A DNA stretch of 46,205 nucleotides from NCBI GenBank assembly GCA_003963305.1, contig RXJR01000020.1:1-46205 (forward strand). Direction: 5' to 3'. Shown piece by piece: positions 8,968-16,077 of the stretch. Below the pieces are notes generated by a model. The model worked only from the letters and a program-made list of their open reading frames with translations. It was not told where the DNA came from and did no database searches. This stretch comes from Candidatus Melainabacteria bacterium. Lineage in GTDB: Bacteria > Cyanobacteriota > Vampirovibrionia > Obscuribacterales > Obscuribacteraceae. How positions within the stretch are numbered: position 1 is the stretch's first letter; each line of letters opens with the position of its first letter. Both the position numbers and the translations under genes were made by a program.

Positions 8968-9014
8968 AGAGATCTCCTGATTTTCCTTCGAGGACCTGGA
9001 GTTGTATCAACCGA

Positions 9015-9039
9015 CCACAGGCACTTCGATCGCCTGTGG
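9015..9039 (-). promoter_or_regulatory. Leader hairpin G1
   Basis: CCACAGGC / GCCTGTGG, 8 bp with a 9-nt loop, between two small membrane-protein genes. The arms are shared with hairpin G2 (9398-9425) and resemble G3 (9729-9758), so three neighbouring genes have related leaders. There is no U-tract on the minus strand. Confidence 0.55.
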
Positions 9040-9058
9040 CTTCCCGCGAAAGCCTCGA

Positions 9059-9343
9059 TCAGTTCTTTCCGAGAAATGACTGAATGATGGCGCCGACCAA
9101 AAACGCCCCGGCGAAAGTCGAGACTTGCGAAAGAACGACAAGAGCAGTGGTTCCCGCAAGAATCAGATGAAAGATCGACACCGAGAGCGCCCCCAGAACG
9201 ACAACGACCGCGGCCAGAATGATCAACAGAAGACCAGCAGTGCCGGCGGAAGGTCCTTTACCGTTGAGTGACGATAGAGTCAGCCAGCCAGCAACGAGAC
9301 CAAAGAGCAGCGCCAGCATCGGCGAAGAGAGAACATCAGCCAT
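9059..9343 (-). CDS. Small hydrophobic membrane protein (94 aa)
   Basis: Almost entirely hydrophobic, with about three or four predicted helices separated by a short Gly/Ser/Lys loop (NGKGPSAGT). The start at 9343 (ATG) has GGGGTG upstream; an in-frame GTG at 9352 is less well placed. No family recognised. The layout loosely resembles small phage or conjugation membrane proteins, but nothing specific supports that. Confidence 0.75.
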   Translation of the reverse strand: MADVLSSPMLALLFGLVAGWLTLSSLNGKGPSAGTAGLLLIILAAVVVVLGALSVSIFHLILAGTTALVVLSQVSTFAGAFLVGAIIQSFLGKN

Positions 9344-9397
9344 GTTAGACACCCCATGTTATTTCTGTCAGGAAAACCGCAACTTATAGCTTCGGCG

Positions 9398-9425
9398 ACC
9401 ACAGGCAATCGATACCGCCTGTGGT
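9398..9425 (-). promoter_or_regulatory. Leader hairpin G2
   Basis: ACCACAGGC / GCCTGTGGT, 9 bp, between the 70-aa and 94-aa membrane-protein genes. Same arms as G1. The loop on the minus strand contains GGTATCGAT, part of which (GGTATC) recurs in G3 and in the F-family leaders. Confidence 0.55.
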
Positions 9426-9454
9426 TCTTCTCCGATTCGATTAGAATCGATCAT

Positions 9455-9667
9455 TCACGACTTGAAGCCGCGAACGTAGAACTCGCGCTCCAGCGACAAC
9501 AGGCAGTAAGAGATCACGACGGTATCGGTGCAGAAGAGGGCGAGCTTGAAAATCAGCACCTCCCACTCCGGCACCCGTGGCACAATGACTGGTCCGCTGA
9601 AAACGAGAAGAGCCGCAATGGCAGCGAGAAGGATAAAGAAGGTGACGATACCAGCAAAAACTCTCAT
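9455..9667 (-). CDS. Small two-span membrane protein (70 aa)
   Basis: Two hydrophobic helices (about residues 3-27 and 38-57) with a short C-terminal basic tail (REFYVRGFKS). The start has AGGAG about 8 nt upstream. Family unknown. Confidence 0.75.
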   Translation of the reverse strand: MRVFAGIVTFFILLAAIAALLVFSGPVIVPRVPEWEVLIFKLALFCTDTVVISYCLLSLEREFYVRGFKS

Positions 9668-9683
9668 TTCTTATACTCCTGTC

Positions 9684-9705
9684 TTGGTCAGGAACCATTT
9701 CCTGA
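9684..9705 (-). promoter_or_regulatory. Second leader hairpin upstream of the 70-aa gene
   Basis: Perfect 9-bp stem (GGTCAGGAA / TTCCTGACC) with a 4-nt loop, just upstream of the ribosome binding site. With G3 it gives a two-hairpin leader like those at the E elements. Confidence 0.6.
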
Positions 9706-9728
9706 CCAGCATTGACGTACTTCGATGT

Positions 9729-9758
9729 CCCCAGGCAGCGGTGATACCGCCCCTGGGG
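9729..9758 (-). promoter_or_regulatory. Hairpin G3 between the 138-aa and 70-aa genes
   Basis: CCCCAGG / CCTGGGG outer stem with an inner GCGG/CCGC stem. It shares the GGCGGTATC segment with G2 on the minus strand. Weak or no U-tract follows. Confidence 0.55.
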
Positions 9759-9776
9759 CATTGTTAACGAGGCTGG

Positions 9777-10193
9777 TCAGGCAGCCATCAGAACGTAATC
9801 TTCACGACCATTACGCGATGAAGAACGATTCCTGATCGTAACCACCCGGCCAGCTTCGCGGAAGAATTGGGCCAGGTAACTCGCCACGACAGCGCTCGGA
9901 CGCACTCCCAAGATTTCGCTGCCGCAGTCGTCGTGGCTTTTCCAAACCTCGGACCCCGTCATCGTTAGCACGATCACAGAGCCTTTCCTGCGCGAGTCGA
10001 GAAGTTTCTGACTGACGTCCGCAATGATGCGATCGACCAGTTCCCGCTCGGCCGAAAGCTGGGTTTGGCGCGCAAAAGCCGCGGCTTCTGCCTGCGCCGA
10101 CTCAATCTGGCGGAGGTCCTCACGCTGACTCGCAGACAGGCTCTCAAACTTACGCTTGAGCTCCCGCGCGGCTCTTTTGTGGATAGCAAACAT
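9777..10193 (-). CDS. Hypothetical protein, paralogue of 16078-16497 (138 aa)
   Basis: N-terminal basic/helical region likely to form a coiled coil (about residues 5-65), then a small alpha/beta domain. By-eye alignment shows a clear paralogue at 16078-16497: both share an (E/Q)REDxR helix, (R)xxQLSA, VxRII, a SEV segment, then AxxASYxxxFFxxAGRVV. The start at 10193 has GGGAG about 7 nt upstream; the frame is open further upstream. Function unknown; the pair implies duplication within the element. Confidence 0.75.
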   Translation of the reverse strand: MFAIHKRAARELKRKFESLSASQREDLRQIESAQAEAAAFARQTQLSAERELVDRIIADVSQKLLDSRRKGSVIVLTMTGSEVWKSHDDCGSEILGVRPSAVVASYLAQFFREAGRVVTIRNRSSSRNGREDYVLMAA

Positions 10194-10218
10194 TCGATTT
10201 CTCCCGGAAACGAGTTGA

Positions 10219-10425
10219 TTAACTACGCGGCGACAGATGAGACTCCGGCACCCAAACGTGATGACCCGCAGCGAAGCCGAAGACATATCCTGCCTCCGGG
10301 GGCATCAGCTCGCTGGGAGGATCGAGTTCGACGAACTCTTCACCTATTTCCAAGTTGAAATTCATCCGCTCAAGAGCGGCGGCTTCATAGGGATGCATCG
10401 TGAATTTGATGATCTGGCGTTTCAT
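10219..10425 (-). CDS. Small soluble hypothetical protein (68 aa)
   Basis: Begins with a strand-like MKRQIIKFTMHPYEAAALERM segment; acidic middle (EIGEEFVELDPPSELMPPEAG) and a His-containing C-terminus. GGAG about 9 nt upstream of the ATG. No family recognised. The leader (10426-10583) holds no E element. Confidence 0.65.
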   Translation of the reverse strand: MKRQIIKFTMHPYEAAALERMNFNLEIGEEFVELDPPSELMPPEAGYVFGFAAGHHVWVPESHLSPRS

Positions 10426-10583
10426 GGTATTTCACTCCATTGATCGTTCGTTGGCGCGGGCGCACCATTGCGTCCACACCTGTGTTCACGGTCGTAGCGT
10501 CAATCCAGTGATTAATGCAGCATTAACGACCGTCTTCGATCACCTCGGTGCTGTATATGCTGCTCCAAGCGTGATTCTTCTGG

Positions 10584-11087
10584 TTAATAATAGAAACCTG
10601 CAGCGAAGAGGCCGAAGGCAACTATTAAACAGACCAGCATGAAAACTTGTTCGTTGGAGATTTCAACCTCGGGGCGACGACACGCTGGTTTGTCGAAACA
10701 CGCATCGCTAAACCTCGAATCATAGAAGTCTTGACCCGAACCTTTGAGCGGAACAAAGAGCTCGGAATACAAATAAATGCCGTTGGCGACGCCGCCGGTG
10801 CAAGCTCTGTAAATGCGAATCTTCGGCTCAAATCCGAGGTCTTTGAGCCTTTCGATCAGATCGACCAGCCAGCCTCTCGGCTCGGTTTTCCACGACGGCA
10901 GGTAATAACATTCGCGGTGAAAGCCGAAGACTTCGTTATAGGAATCCTTCGGAATTTGGAAGCTGACGCTATGGTAGTGGCTCATTTGCTCCATTAACCC
11001 GGGCAGCATGAAGAGCAGATCAGCCCACCACGCAGTGTTCTCGTTAATCGAGTCGACATTCGCGCTGGCATGATGCACGTTAGACAT
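10584..11087 (-). CDS. Tail-anchored hypothetical protein (167 aa)
   Basis: A soluble alpha/beta-looking N-terminal part (about residues 1-145) is followed by a single C-terminal hydrophobic helix (VFMLVCLIVAFGLFAAGFYY) ending at the stop, so it is probably tail-anchored with the bulk in the cytoplasm. It includes a helix-then-strand unit (LVDLIERLKDLGFEPKIRI) of a kind that recurs in other small proteins of this arm. GGAG precedes the start. Function unknown. Confidence 0.75.
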   Translation of the reverse strand: MSNVHHASANVDSINENTAWWADLLFMLPGLMEQMSHYHSVSFQIPKDSYNEVFGFHRECYYLPSWKTEPRGWLVDLIERLKDLGFEPKIRIYRACTGGVANGIYLYSELFVPLKGSGQDFYDSRFSDACFDKPACRRPEVEISNEQVFMLVCLIVAFGLFAAGFYY

Positions 11088-11111
11088 GAAAGTAGCTCCG
11101 TTTCTACGTTG

Positions 11112-11146
11112 TCGGCGATAGCACCAAATATAGTGCTATCGCCGGA
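11112..11146 (-). terminator. Gene-end/leader hairpin downstream of the ClpP-like gene
   Basis: Stem GGCGATAGCAC / GTGCTATCGCC (11 bp) with an 8-nt AT-rich loop in the gap between the ClpP-like gene and the 167-aa gene. There is no U-tract on the minus strand, so it may be a processing or stability hairpin rather than a terminator. Confidence 0.6.
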
Positions 11147-11157
11147 CAGATATGACA

Positions 11158-11814
11158 TCAGCTTGCAGAGTTACCCGCAAGCAGAGCCGAGACATAGCCC
11201 TTGGCGTCAACGAATACCGGTTCGTAGACAACATCAAGCCAACCATTTTCGACCGCTTCCTCCGCTGAGAAGATGTGGTCGAATCCGTCGCTGATCTTCT
11301 TCGCCAACTTTCGAGCAGCCTTTTTCGGCTTCGCTGCCCGAGAGCATAGAATCTGAGTGAACTCCTTCTGATTGCGTTCAATCGAATGCTGCGCTCGTTT
11401 TAGGTCAGCCGCGCTCTGCGGTCCCTTCATGTCCCACCTCACACAGTGGTACATCAGGGCCGCGCGAGGCAACCCAATTCGAACGTCTGCGCACTGGATA
11501 AACCAGAGCGCACAACTTTGAGCTTTGACGACGATGAAGACGAAGCGCACGCTGTACATCGCCCGAATCAGCAAAATGCTGTTGTAGGCTTTCCGGCAGT
11601 CATCGACACCACCTCCCTCGCTGCTGAAGATCACCGACAATTCGGAGTTCGGATGCTGCTTAGCGAACTCCTCCAGGACGACGATCTTCGACTGACAGCC
11701 GGTCATCAGGCCAGTCCACTCAAAGACGAACTTTCCATTCACGACCTGCACTTGAGGAACAGGTTCGCTCGTTTGGTCCGGAGGAACAGTTGTTCCGTTT
11801 TGATCCTGCGTCAT
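11158..11814 (-). CDS. ClpP-like serine protease (crotonase/ClpP fold)
   Basis: 218 residues. The protein follows the ClpP pattern: SEGGGVDDCRKAYNSI (oxyanion Gly loop), Ser100 in AQSCALWFIQCA, His123 in LPRAALMYH, and FSAEEAVENGWLDVV near the C-terminus, preceded by Asp176/Asp179 as candidate third catalytic residue. In ClpP the Ser-His spacing is 25 residues; here it is 23, and the GAASMG context is altered, so this is a divergent member that may form a different oligomer. No ClpX- or ClpA-type unfoldase is adjacent, but a degenerate AAA+ protein lies at 24024-24572. The ribosome binding site is weak; the leader contains a strong hairpin (11833-11859). Confidence 0.8.
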   Translation of the reverse strand: MTQDQNGTTVPPDQTSEPVPQVQVVNGKFVFEWTGLMTGCQSKIVVLEEFAKQHPNSELSVIFSSEGGGVDDCRKAYNSILLIRAMYSVRFVFIVVKAQSCALWFIQCADVRIGLPRAALMYHCVRWDMKGPQSAADLKRAQHSIERNQKEFTQILCSRAAKPKKAARKLAKKISDGFDHIFSAEEAVENGWLDVVYEPVFVDAKGYVSALLAGNSAS

Positions 11815-11832
11815 TTGTGCTGCTTTCTTTGG

Positions 11833-11859
11833 TCGGATCGGCTATGCAGCCAAATCCGA
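11833..11859 (-). promoter_or_regulatory. Leader hairpin of the ClpP-like gene
   Basis: TCGGAT / ATCCGA outer stem and GGCT / AGCC inner stem separated by a 1x2 internal loop, with a 4-nt loop. It ends about 19 nt before the start codon. The architecture (two stems and a small internal loop) is like the E elements, but the sequence is unrelated. Confidence 0.55.
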
Positions 11860-11887
11860 AAGCTGCTGTGAGGTGACTTACGAGGTG

Positions 11888-11904
11888 CGCAGCCTCAGGC
11901 TGCG
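11888..11904 (-). terminator. Hairpin overlapping the stop of the 147-aa gene
   Basis: CGCAGCCT / AGGCTGCG, 8 bp around a single base; it overlaps the last codons of 11895-12338. No U-tract. Probably the gene-end hairpin. Confidence 0.45.
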
Positions 11905-12338
11905 ACCTTCTTCGGGTTACGCACAGATAGCCAATGGATGGCAATCTGCGCCGTTCTGGCTGCTCCGAACTGCGCCTTCTCCCACCTTTTGGCAGACTGG
12001 GCAGCAAGAGCAGATTCATAAGTCGCGGGCTTCTTTGCGCATTCCGCGATTTTAGCTTCTGCGATTTGATGTGCCCTGAGCATGGCGGCCAACCAATGGC
12101 TCTCGCTCAAAGCAAGCCCCATCAACACAGCCTCTTCGAGTTCCTGACGAATCACCGACTGAACGGTCCCTTCGTCATTGGCGGAGACCATCTCCCTTTC
12201 GAGGAACAGCGAAAATGCAGCCTCAAGAGTGGAGATTGCGGCGTCCATTGCCAATTTATTTGCATCCGGACCTTCCGCAGCCACAAACATCGGCCACGCT
12301 CGCTTCGATTGCAGTTCAAGGATACTGACGACATTCAT
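11895..12338 (-). CDS. Alanine-rich helical hypothetical protein (147 aa)
   Basis: Almost entirely helical, Ala/Glu-rich, no membrane segment. It has an ideal ribosome binding site (AGGAGG, 8 nt before ATG). It is preceded by E element 1 (12403-12449), so it belongs to the E-led gene set. No family recognised; an adaptor or scaffold-like helical bundle is possible. Confidence 0.75.
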   Translation of the reverse strand: MNVVSILELQSKRAWPMFVAAEGPDANKLAMDAAISTLEAAFSLFLEREMVSANDEGTVQSVIRQELEEAVLMGLALSESHWLAAMLRAHQIAEAKIAECAKKPATYESALAAQSAKRWEKAQFGAARTAQIAIHWLSVRNPKKVAA

Positions 12339-12402
12339 CTTTACCTCCTGTATTTCAGACGACAATGAATGATTCCCTTGAATGGAATGCCGAGAGATTT
12401 CT

Positions 12403-12449
12403 CGACCTTCCTGAATAAGCACGATAAAGATGCTTATTCAGCAAAGTCG
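12403..12449 (-). promoter_or_regulatory. E element 1
   Basis: On the minus strand: CGACTTT-G-CTGAATAAGCA, a 9-nt loop, TGCTTATTCAG-G-AAGGTCG. The inner stem is a perfect 11 bp with A-U replacing G-C pairs of other copies (compensatory). The third-arm hairpin appears as CGAGA/TCTCG (12391-12404). Leads the 147-aa gene. Confidence 0.8.
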
Positions 12450-12461
12450 CCTTTGAACTGA

Positions 12462-12489
12462 GATGCTGGCGAGTTAACTCGCCAGCATC
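12462..12489 (-). terminator. Gene-end hairpin after the 124-aa gene
   Basis: Perfect 28-bp palindrome (GATGCTGGCGAGTT / AACTCGCCAGCATC). The T-run (TTTTT) lies on the plus-strand side; in the minus direction there is no U-tract. It is therefore either a plus-strand terminator or a processing hairpin. Confidence 0.65.
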
Positions 12490-12588
12490 TTTTTCATTCG
12501 CACACCAAGATTGTCTATTACGAAAAGCTCAAGAAAGAATGAGCCTTTCGTATGCTCTTAAAATTTCAAGAGAAAAAACTTACTAGGA

Positions 12589-12963
12589 TCAATTGTTGCA
12601 GTAGCTCTGCCCGCAGGAGAGATAGTTTTCGACCTGTTCAGTCATATAACCGGCTTCGCGAAGTGTTGGCAGAGCAGCATGAATATTGCCATCGTCCAAC
12701 AGATGATCCGCCTGTTTGATTGTTACTTGAACAAAGTGCACCATTTTGTGAGCCTCAATGTTCTCTGGATACTTGCTTGTTTTGTCGAGTGCCTGAACGT
12801 AACGACTGAAGACCAGCTGCCGATAGCTCCAGACGATATCGTTGTTATCGGCTTCCAACTTGGTCTGATTGGACGCAAGATCGACAATGGCGATGATGCA
12901 ACCAAGAACGGCGGCAACAAGCACCGCGAGCGTAACAGCAAGAGCGTTCTGAGACTGTGTCAT
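12589..12963 (-). CDS. Membrane-anchored helical protein, paralogue of 22601-22984 (124 aa)
   Basis: One N-terminal hydrophobic helix (about residues 6-28), then a helical extracytoplasmic or cytoplasmic domain and a conserved cysteine tail. By-eye alignment to 22601-22984 shows YRQxxxxR, KxPENxEAxxxV, Qxx(I/A)xxxDxL, ENxLxCGxSxC. The two tail cysteines are conserved in both, suggesting a disulfide or metal site. The start at 12963 has GAGGA upstream; a longer open frame is present but lacks signals. Function unknown. Confidence 0.75.
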   Translation of the reverse strand: MTQSQNALAVTLAVLVAAVLGCIIAIVDLASNQTKLEADNNDIVWSYRQLVFSRYVQALDKTSKYPENIEAHKMVHFVQVTIKQADHLLDDGNIHAALPTLREAGYMTEQVENYLSCGQSYCNN

Positions 12964-13077
12964 TTTTGCAGTCCTCGGTTGTGCGATGACGGCTAGCCAT
13001 CGACTTTGGTTGAAGATGTGTTGAGCGCAACAGGTAACTTGATGACGAGATTTGAACACATAGATGGAACATTCAAA

Positions 13078-13113
13078 AGCAGCAGGAGAACACAAAGATG
13101 CTCTCCTGCTGCT
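13078..13113 (-). terminator. Intrinsic terminator after the 97-aa membrane gene
   Basis: AGCAGCAGGAGA / TCTCCTGCTGCT (12 bp, 12-nt loop) followed on the minus strand by CTTTTGAATG, a short U-tract. It lies 31 bp past the stop of 13145-13438. Confidence 0.65.
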
Positions 13114-13144
13114 ATAGGCGTTAGCACACGAAGGAAGCCAATCG

Positions 13145-13438
13145 CTAATCTCGATCGTAAAATGCAAAGGCGCCACCAAGTAAGTAGCCACCAATGATAA
13201 GACTGATGAACGAGACCGGTTCCGCTAGATCCGGCCAGAACTTTTGAAATATCAGATTCTCCACGACCCCAAGCACCAGCACGACAACGGCCGTGATTCC
13301 CAGCCTCAATCCCCCAGACAGTCCAATGTGACTCGTCTTGTCGATGAAGTCCTGGTTCATTCCCATGCAGGCGTAGTCGAACGCTCCCACGACAAAACCA
13401 ATTCCAAACAGGGCGCAGGTGGCAAAGTCGAACTCCAT
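13145..13438 (-). CDS. Small three-span membrane protein (97 aa)
   Basis: Hydrophobic helices at about residues 6-25, 45-64 and 74-92, with short polar loops. The start has GGAG about 8 nt upstream. Its leader contains an apparently internally deleted E element (13472-13499). No family recognised. Confidence 0.75.
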   Translation of the reverse strand: MEFDFATCALFGIGFVVGAFDYACMGMNQDFIDKTSHIGLSGGLRLGITAVVVLVLGVVENLIFQKFWPDLAEPVSFISLIIGGYLLGGAFAFYDRD

Positions 13439-13471
13439 GGCTTTACTCCGAGTTTTATCAGGGAACTAGTT

Positions 13472-13499
13472 GCTGACTTTCAATTCAGAAAAGCGCAGC
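13472..13499 (-). promoter_or_regulatory. Vestigial/minimal E-like element
   Basis: Only the outer E arms remain: on the plus strand GACTTTC is directly followed by AATTCAG and AAAAGC, as if the inner stem-loop had been deleted. It sits at the same position relative to the next gene as true E elements and is preceded by a gene-end hairpin (13519-13536). Confidence 0.4.
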
Positions 13500-13518
13500 T
13501 AGGTCCCTCGAGAAGAAT

Positions 13519-13536
13519 TCAGTCAGAGCAGACTGA
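13519..13536 (-). terminator. Gene-end hairpin after the 67-aa gene
   Basis: TCAGTC / GACTGA, 6 bp with a 6-nt loop, extendable with mismatches to about 24 nt; 13 bp past the stop of 13549-13752. No U-tract. Confidence 0.45.
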
Positions 13537-13548
13537 GTTTGTCGACCA

Positions 13549-13752
13549 TCAGTCGCCAAAATTCACGCCCGCGGAGATCTTGTCCACCACCTGCTGCTGC
13601 AGGTCGAGGATGGGTCCGAACGCGAACGCCGTGAGCGCACTCAGGCACACCGCAGGGACGACCAAACCGAGGCGCGACAGTTCGTCAGACTGATCGAGCC
13701 AGGTCTGGCGCGCCGCTTGAGTCAGCGCAAAAGTGACGATGAGAGCGTGCAT
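13549..13752 (-). CDS. Small membrane protein (67 aa)
   Basis: Two hydrophobic segments (about residues 2-12 and 28-50) linked by a Gln/Trp/Asp-containing loop. The start at 13752 has GGAGAAGG just upstream; an in-frame GTG at 13764 overlaps that ribosome binding site and is unlikely. Family unknown. Confidence 0.7.
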   Translation of the reverse strand: MHALIVTFALTQAARQTWLDQSDELSRLGLVVPAVCLSALTAFAFGPILDLQQQVVDKISAGVNFGD

Positions 13753-13938
13753 AACCTTCTCCACACTTGTGTGATGGTTCCAGGATGGAACCCGGTTTCA
13801 GCTTCAGAGCAGCAGCAAGAATGCTTCTGCCCCGCAAGTTTATGTGGTGGCAACTAAGTCGCCACCACCTTACTCCACAACGACGCTACCCGACCACCGG
13901 AGATTTTTCGGAATTACGCCGAACTGGTTGTGTTTTGT

Positions 13939-14571
13939 TTAGACGTTGACGAAAACGCCCCAGTTGAGAGGACGCCCCTGGAAGCCGCCGCACGGCACGA
14001 ACTCGAACTCATAACCATTGCCGCGCAGCCAATCGAGAACCCAGTGCGCATGCTCCGGCATTTTTTCTTCGAGCGGCGCCTGACCGAGGATCCTCTGCTT
14101 GAGCGTCCGGGGGCAGAGTTTCCATTCGACAACGAGAGCGTTCACTTGGGTCTCCCTGTTGCCGCTTTCGAAGCGCGGGGAATTGGCGCTTCTTGCATGT
14201 GCGGCAGCCAACAACGCCTTGAAGTGGGAGACGGCGGCCGACAAAAACTGGTCTTTCGGCGCCTGCACTTCAACGCGCGTCCGGTCTCCGAGATGCACGA
14301 TGCGATACTTCAAGTCCGGCTGTTCGTTCAGCCACTCGATGGCCAGCCGATACTGCAGGGGCATTTCTTCGAAGAGCGGCACGGCGCGCAAAAGTCGATC
14401 GGCCCACGAGAGAGTCTCGCACGCCGACCAGTGGCAAACCAGCACGGTTTCCCACGGTTTGATCAGACGCACGCACCACTCACGGGTGTTTTCCACCTTC
14501 TCCGCCAGGTTGGCGAGGTAAGCGGCGCGGTCGAAGGTCAGATCCGCGTTCTCGGAAGAGATGTAGATCAT
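13939..14571 (-). CDS. Hypothetical protein with internal duplication (210 aa)
   Basis: Soluble, no membrane segment. Two copies of one unit are visible: VPLFEEMPLQYRLAIEWL... about residues 64-85, and APLEEKMPEHAHWVLDWL about 165-183, each followed by a strand and a Gly. The repeated unit is EEKMP-x5-LxWL. The ATG at 14571 has GGAG 7 nt upstream; a GTG at 14574 is the alternative. No family recognised; the duplicated alpha/beta unit could be a binding domain. Confidence 0.75.
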   Translation of the reverse strand: MIYISSENADLTFDRAAYLANLAEKVENTREWCVRLIKPWETVLVCHWSACETLSWADRLLRAVPLFEEMPLQYRLAIEWLNEQPDLKYRIVHLGDRTRVEVQAPKDQFLSAAVSHFKALLAAAHARSANSPRFESGNRETQVNALVVEWKLCPRTLKQRILGQAPLEEKMPEHAHWVLDWLRGNGYEFEFVPCGGFQGRPLNWGVFVNV

Positions 14572-14607
14572 CACGATTCTCCAAAGTTCCTGTTACGAGA
14601 AAAAGCA

Positions 14608-14627
14608 AGTGGCAATTGCTCGCCACT
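14608..14627 (-). terminator. Intrinsic terminator between nuclease and duplicated-domain genes
   Basis: AGTGGC / GCCACT stem with an 8-nt loop followed on the minus strand by TTGCTTTTTCTCG. The U-rich tail makes this a plausible terminator for the nuclease transcript. Confidence 0.6.
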
Positions 14628-14692
14628 CACATTGTCTAGAACATGCCGAACGAACTACTGGGCAGATGCCGATCGTACATTCCGAACAGTTC

Positions 14693-15649
14693 TCACCTGG
14701 CTTCGAGTTGAGCATTCAGCCACTCTTGCCCAACTTTGCAATCACTGCGATAGTCACAGCCCTCACAGTGAGAGCCTGGCTTCACAAGGAAATGCTTGCG
14801 TTCCCACGATGCATCGATGTCTCTGATATAACCTTCGATGCCCGCAAGACGCTCCTTTTGCACAGGATTCAGTTCCGGCTTGATTGTGTCCAGCACCCAT
14901 TCCGGGCGACTCAGCTGGCTGCCGTCCGGAGCGCGTAGGTAGACCAGCCTGGTCTTCACGTTTCCGTTGAAGGTCAGACCCCAGAACTTTTCCCAGGCCC
15001 TGGAGCGTCGAACCACCAGCCCCATCATGAACGGCACCAGATGGGCGAACCGATGACGATGACGACCGGTTTTGGTGTCGTCTACCCCGACGAACGTGCT
15101 GCGCCCGTCATTCACGACCCTCAGCTGGTCCGGTTTAACCACCCAGAATGTCCTGGTCCGTTCGTCAAAGTGAAAGAACGCCTTCGGCTCCTTGATAATG
15201 GGGTGAGTGATTTGAGGAGCTTCTCGCCTCGCAGCGCGAGTCGCCACCTTGACCATCGATCTGGCCGTTATCACGGCCTTCTCAATCTCCTCTTTGGGAA
15301 TACGCGGCGCAACTACTTTAGCAGACGCCTCCGAGACCGCCATCGAAACGGCAGTCGCTACGCTCTCACGTTTCAGCGGAGCTGTGGCTATCTGCTTGTG
15401 CACCACGGCTCCAACCACCCGGGTCACTGGAGCAGCGGTCAAAGGCAAATCGCCTTCTGCGTGGCGTAGATACTCGGCAGGACAGTCGATATACTCAAGC
15501 AGCTGATACGGAGCAATGCTCCTGTTCCAGGGAGCGGTGATAGAGGCTATGTAGTTTCCGCCTCCTTTCACCACAATTTCCCTGTGCCGACGCCTTGCCT
15601 GACCTCGGTCCTGGCGCGACGGCTTGCGAGTGGGGTCGATATGATCCAC
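14693..15649 (-). CDS. PD-(D/E)XK nuclease, Cas4/RecB-like, with predicted Fe-S cluster (318 aa)
   Basis: Visible features are those of RecB/Cas4-type exonucleases: GxxxH motif (VGAVVHKQIA, His84), Glu154 region, catalytic D-x-K in GVDDTKTGRH (Asp190/191, Lys193), and four cysteines arranged as in Cas4 and AddB: Cys56 (CPAEYLRH) and Cys295-x2-Cys298-x5-Cys304. These would bind a [4Fe-4S] cluster. The enzyme probably trims DNA ends. The GTG start at 15649 has GGAGAG about 6 nt upstream; the frame stays open another 116 codons, but that part is an antisense shadow of the next gene. No cas1/cas2, CRISPR array or helicase is adjacent; the DEAH helicase lies in the other arm. Confidence 0.85.
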   Translation of the reverse strand: MDHIDPTRKPSRQDRGQARRRHREIVVKGGGNYIASITAPWNRSIAPYQLLEYIDCPAEYLRHAEGDLPLTAAPVTRVVGAVVHKQIATAPLKRESVATAVSMAVSEASAKVVAPRIPKEEIEKAVITARSMVKVATRAARREAPQITHPIIKEPKAFFHFDERTRTFWVVKPDQLRVVNDGRSTFVGVDDTKTGRHRHRFAHLVPFMMGLVVRRSRAWEKFWGLTFNGNVKTRLVYLRAPDGSQLSRPEWVLDTIKPELNPVQKERLAGIEGYIRDIDASWERKHFLVKPGSHCEGCDYRSDCKVGQEWLNAQLEAR

Positions 15650-15687
15650 GTGAACTCTCCATGTTTGGAGGTTGAAGATAAAGCCGC

Positions 15688-16017
15688 TTATGCGTTGCGG
15701 TACCACCATCCGCTCAGGAACGTGAAGAGCGCTGCCAGCGGCATGATGAGCAGCGACGGTAGTCCCATCACAGCACTCAGCGACGCGCCGATCAACGCAC
15801 AAATCGCACCCACACAAGCGCCAGCGAAGAAGCCAAAGCACAAATCCGCGCAGATCCACTGCGCGAAAGTGAAAGCTCCGACCGCTTCGATCGCCATGGC
15901 AGTGACAGTCAAGCCGGAATGATTGGACTTGAGCCCCACGACTTCCGTGATAAGAAGTATGAGTCCAAGCCCGATTATACAAGCCGACTGCAGCCAATTT
16001 TCCTGACGTGTCTTCAT
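15688..16017 (-). CDS. Hydrophobic membrane protein (109 aa)
   Basis: About four hydrophobic segments rich in Ala, Gly, Leu and Cys (roughly residues 8-26, 35-58, 60-80, 84-105). AAAGGA lies about 10 nt before the ATG at 16017. No family recognised. Confidence 0.75.
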   Translation of the reverse strand: MKTRQENWLQSACIIGLGLILLITEVVGLKSNHSGLTVTAMAIEAVGAFTFAQWICADLCFGFFAGACVGAICALIGASLSAVMGLPSLLIMPLAALFTFLSGWWYRNA

Positions 16018-16077
16018 GACGTCATTCCTTTCGTTTCTCTGCAAAATGGCTAGGCGCCATTGCGTTTCTACTGCTGA

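Noticed and set aside
13930-14826. 298-aa plus-strand frame opposite 13939-14571
   Set aside because: Shadow; spans the terminator and leader between two minus-strand genes.
15650-15997. N-terminal extension of the nuclease frame
   Set aside because: It overlaps the 109-aa membrane gene on the same strand in another frame and has Cys/His/Arg composition typical of a shadow; the GTG at 15649 has a proper ribosome binding site.
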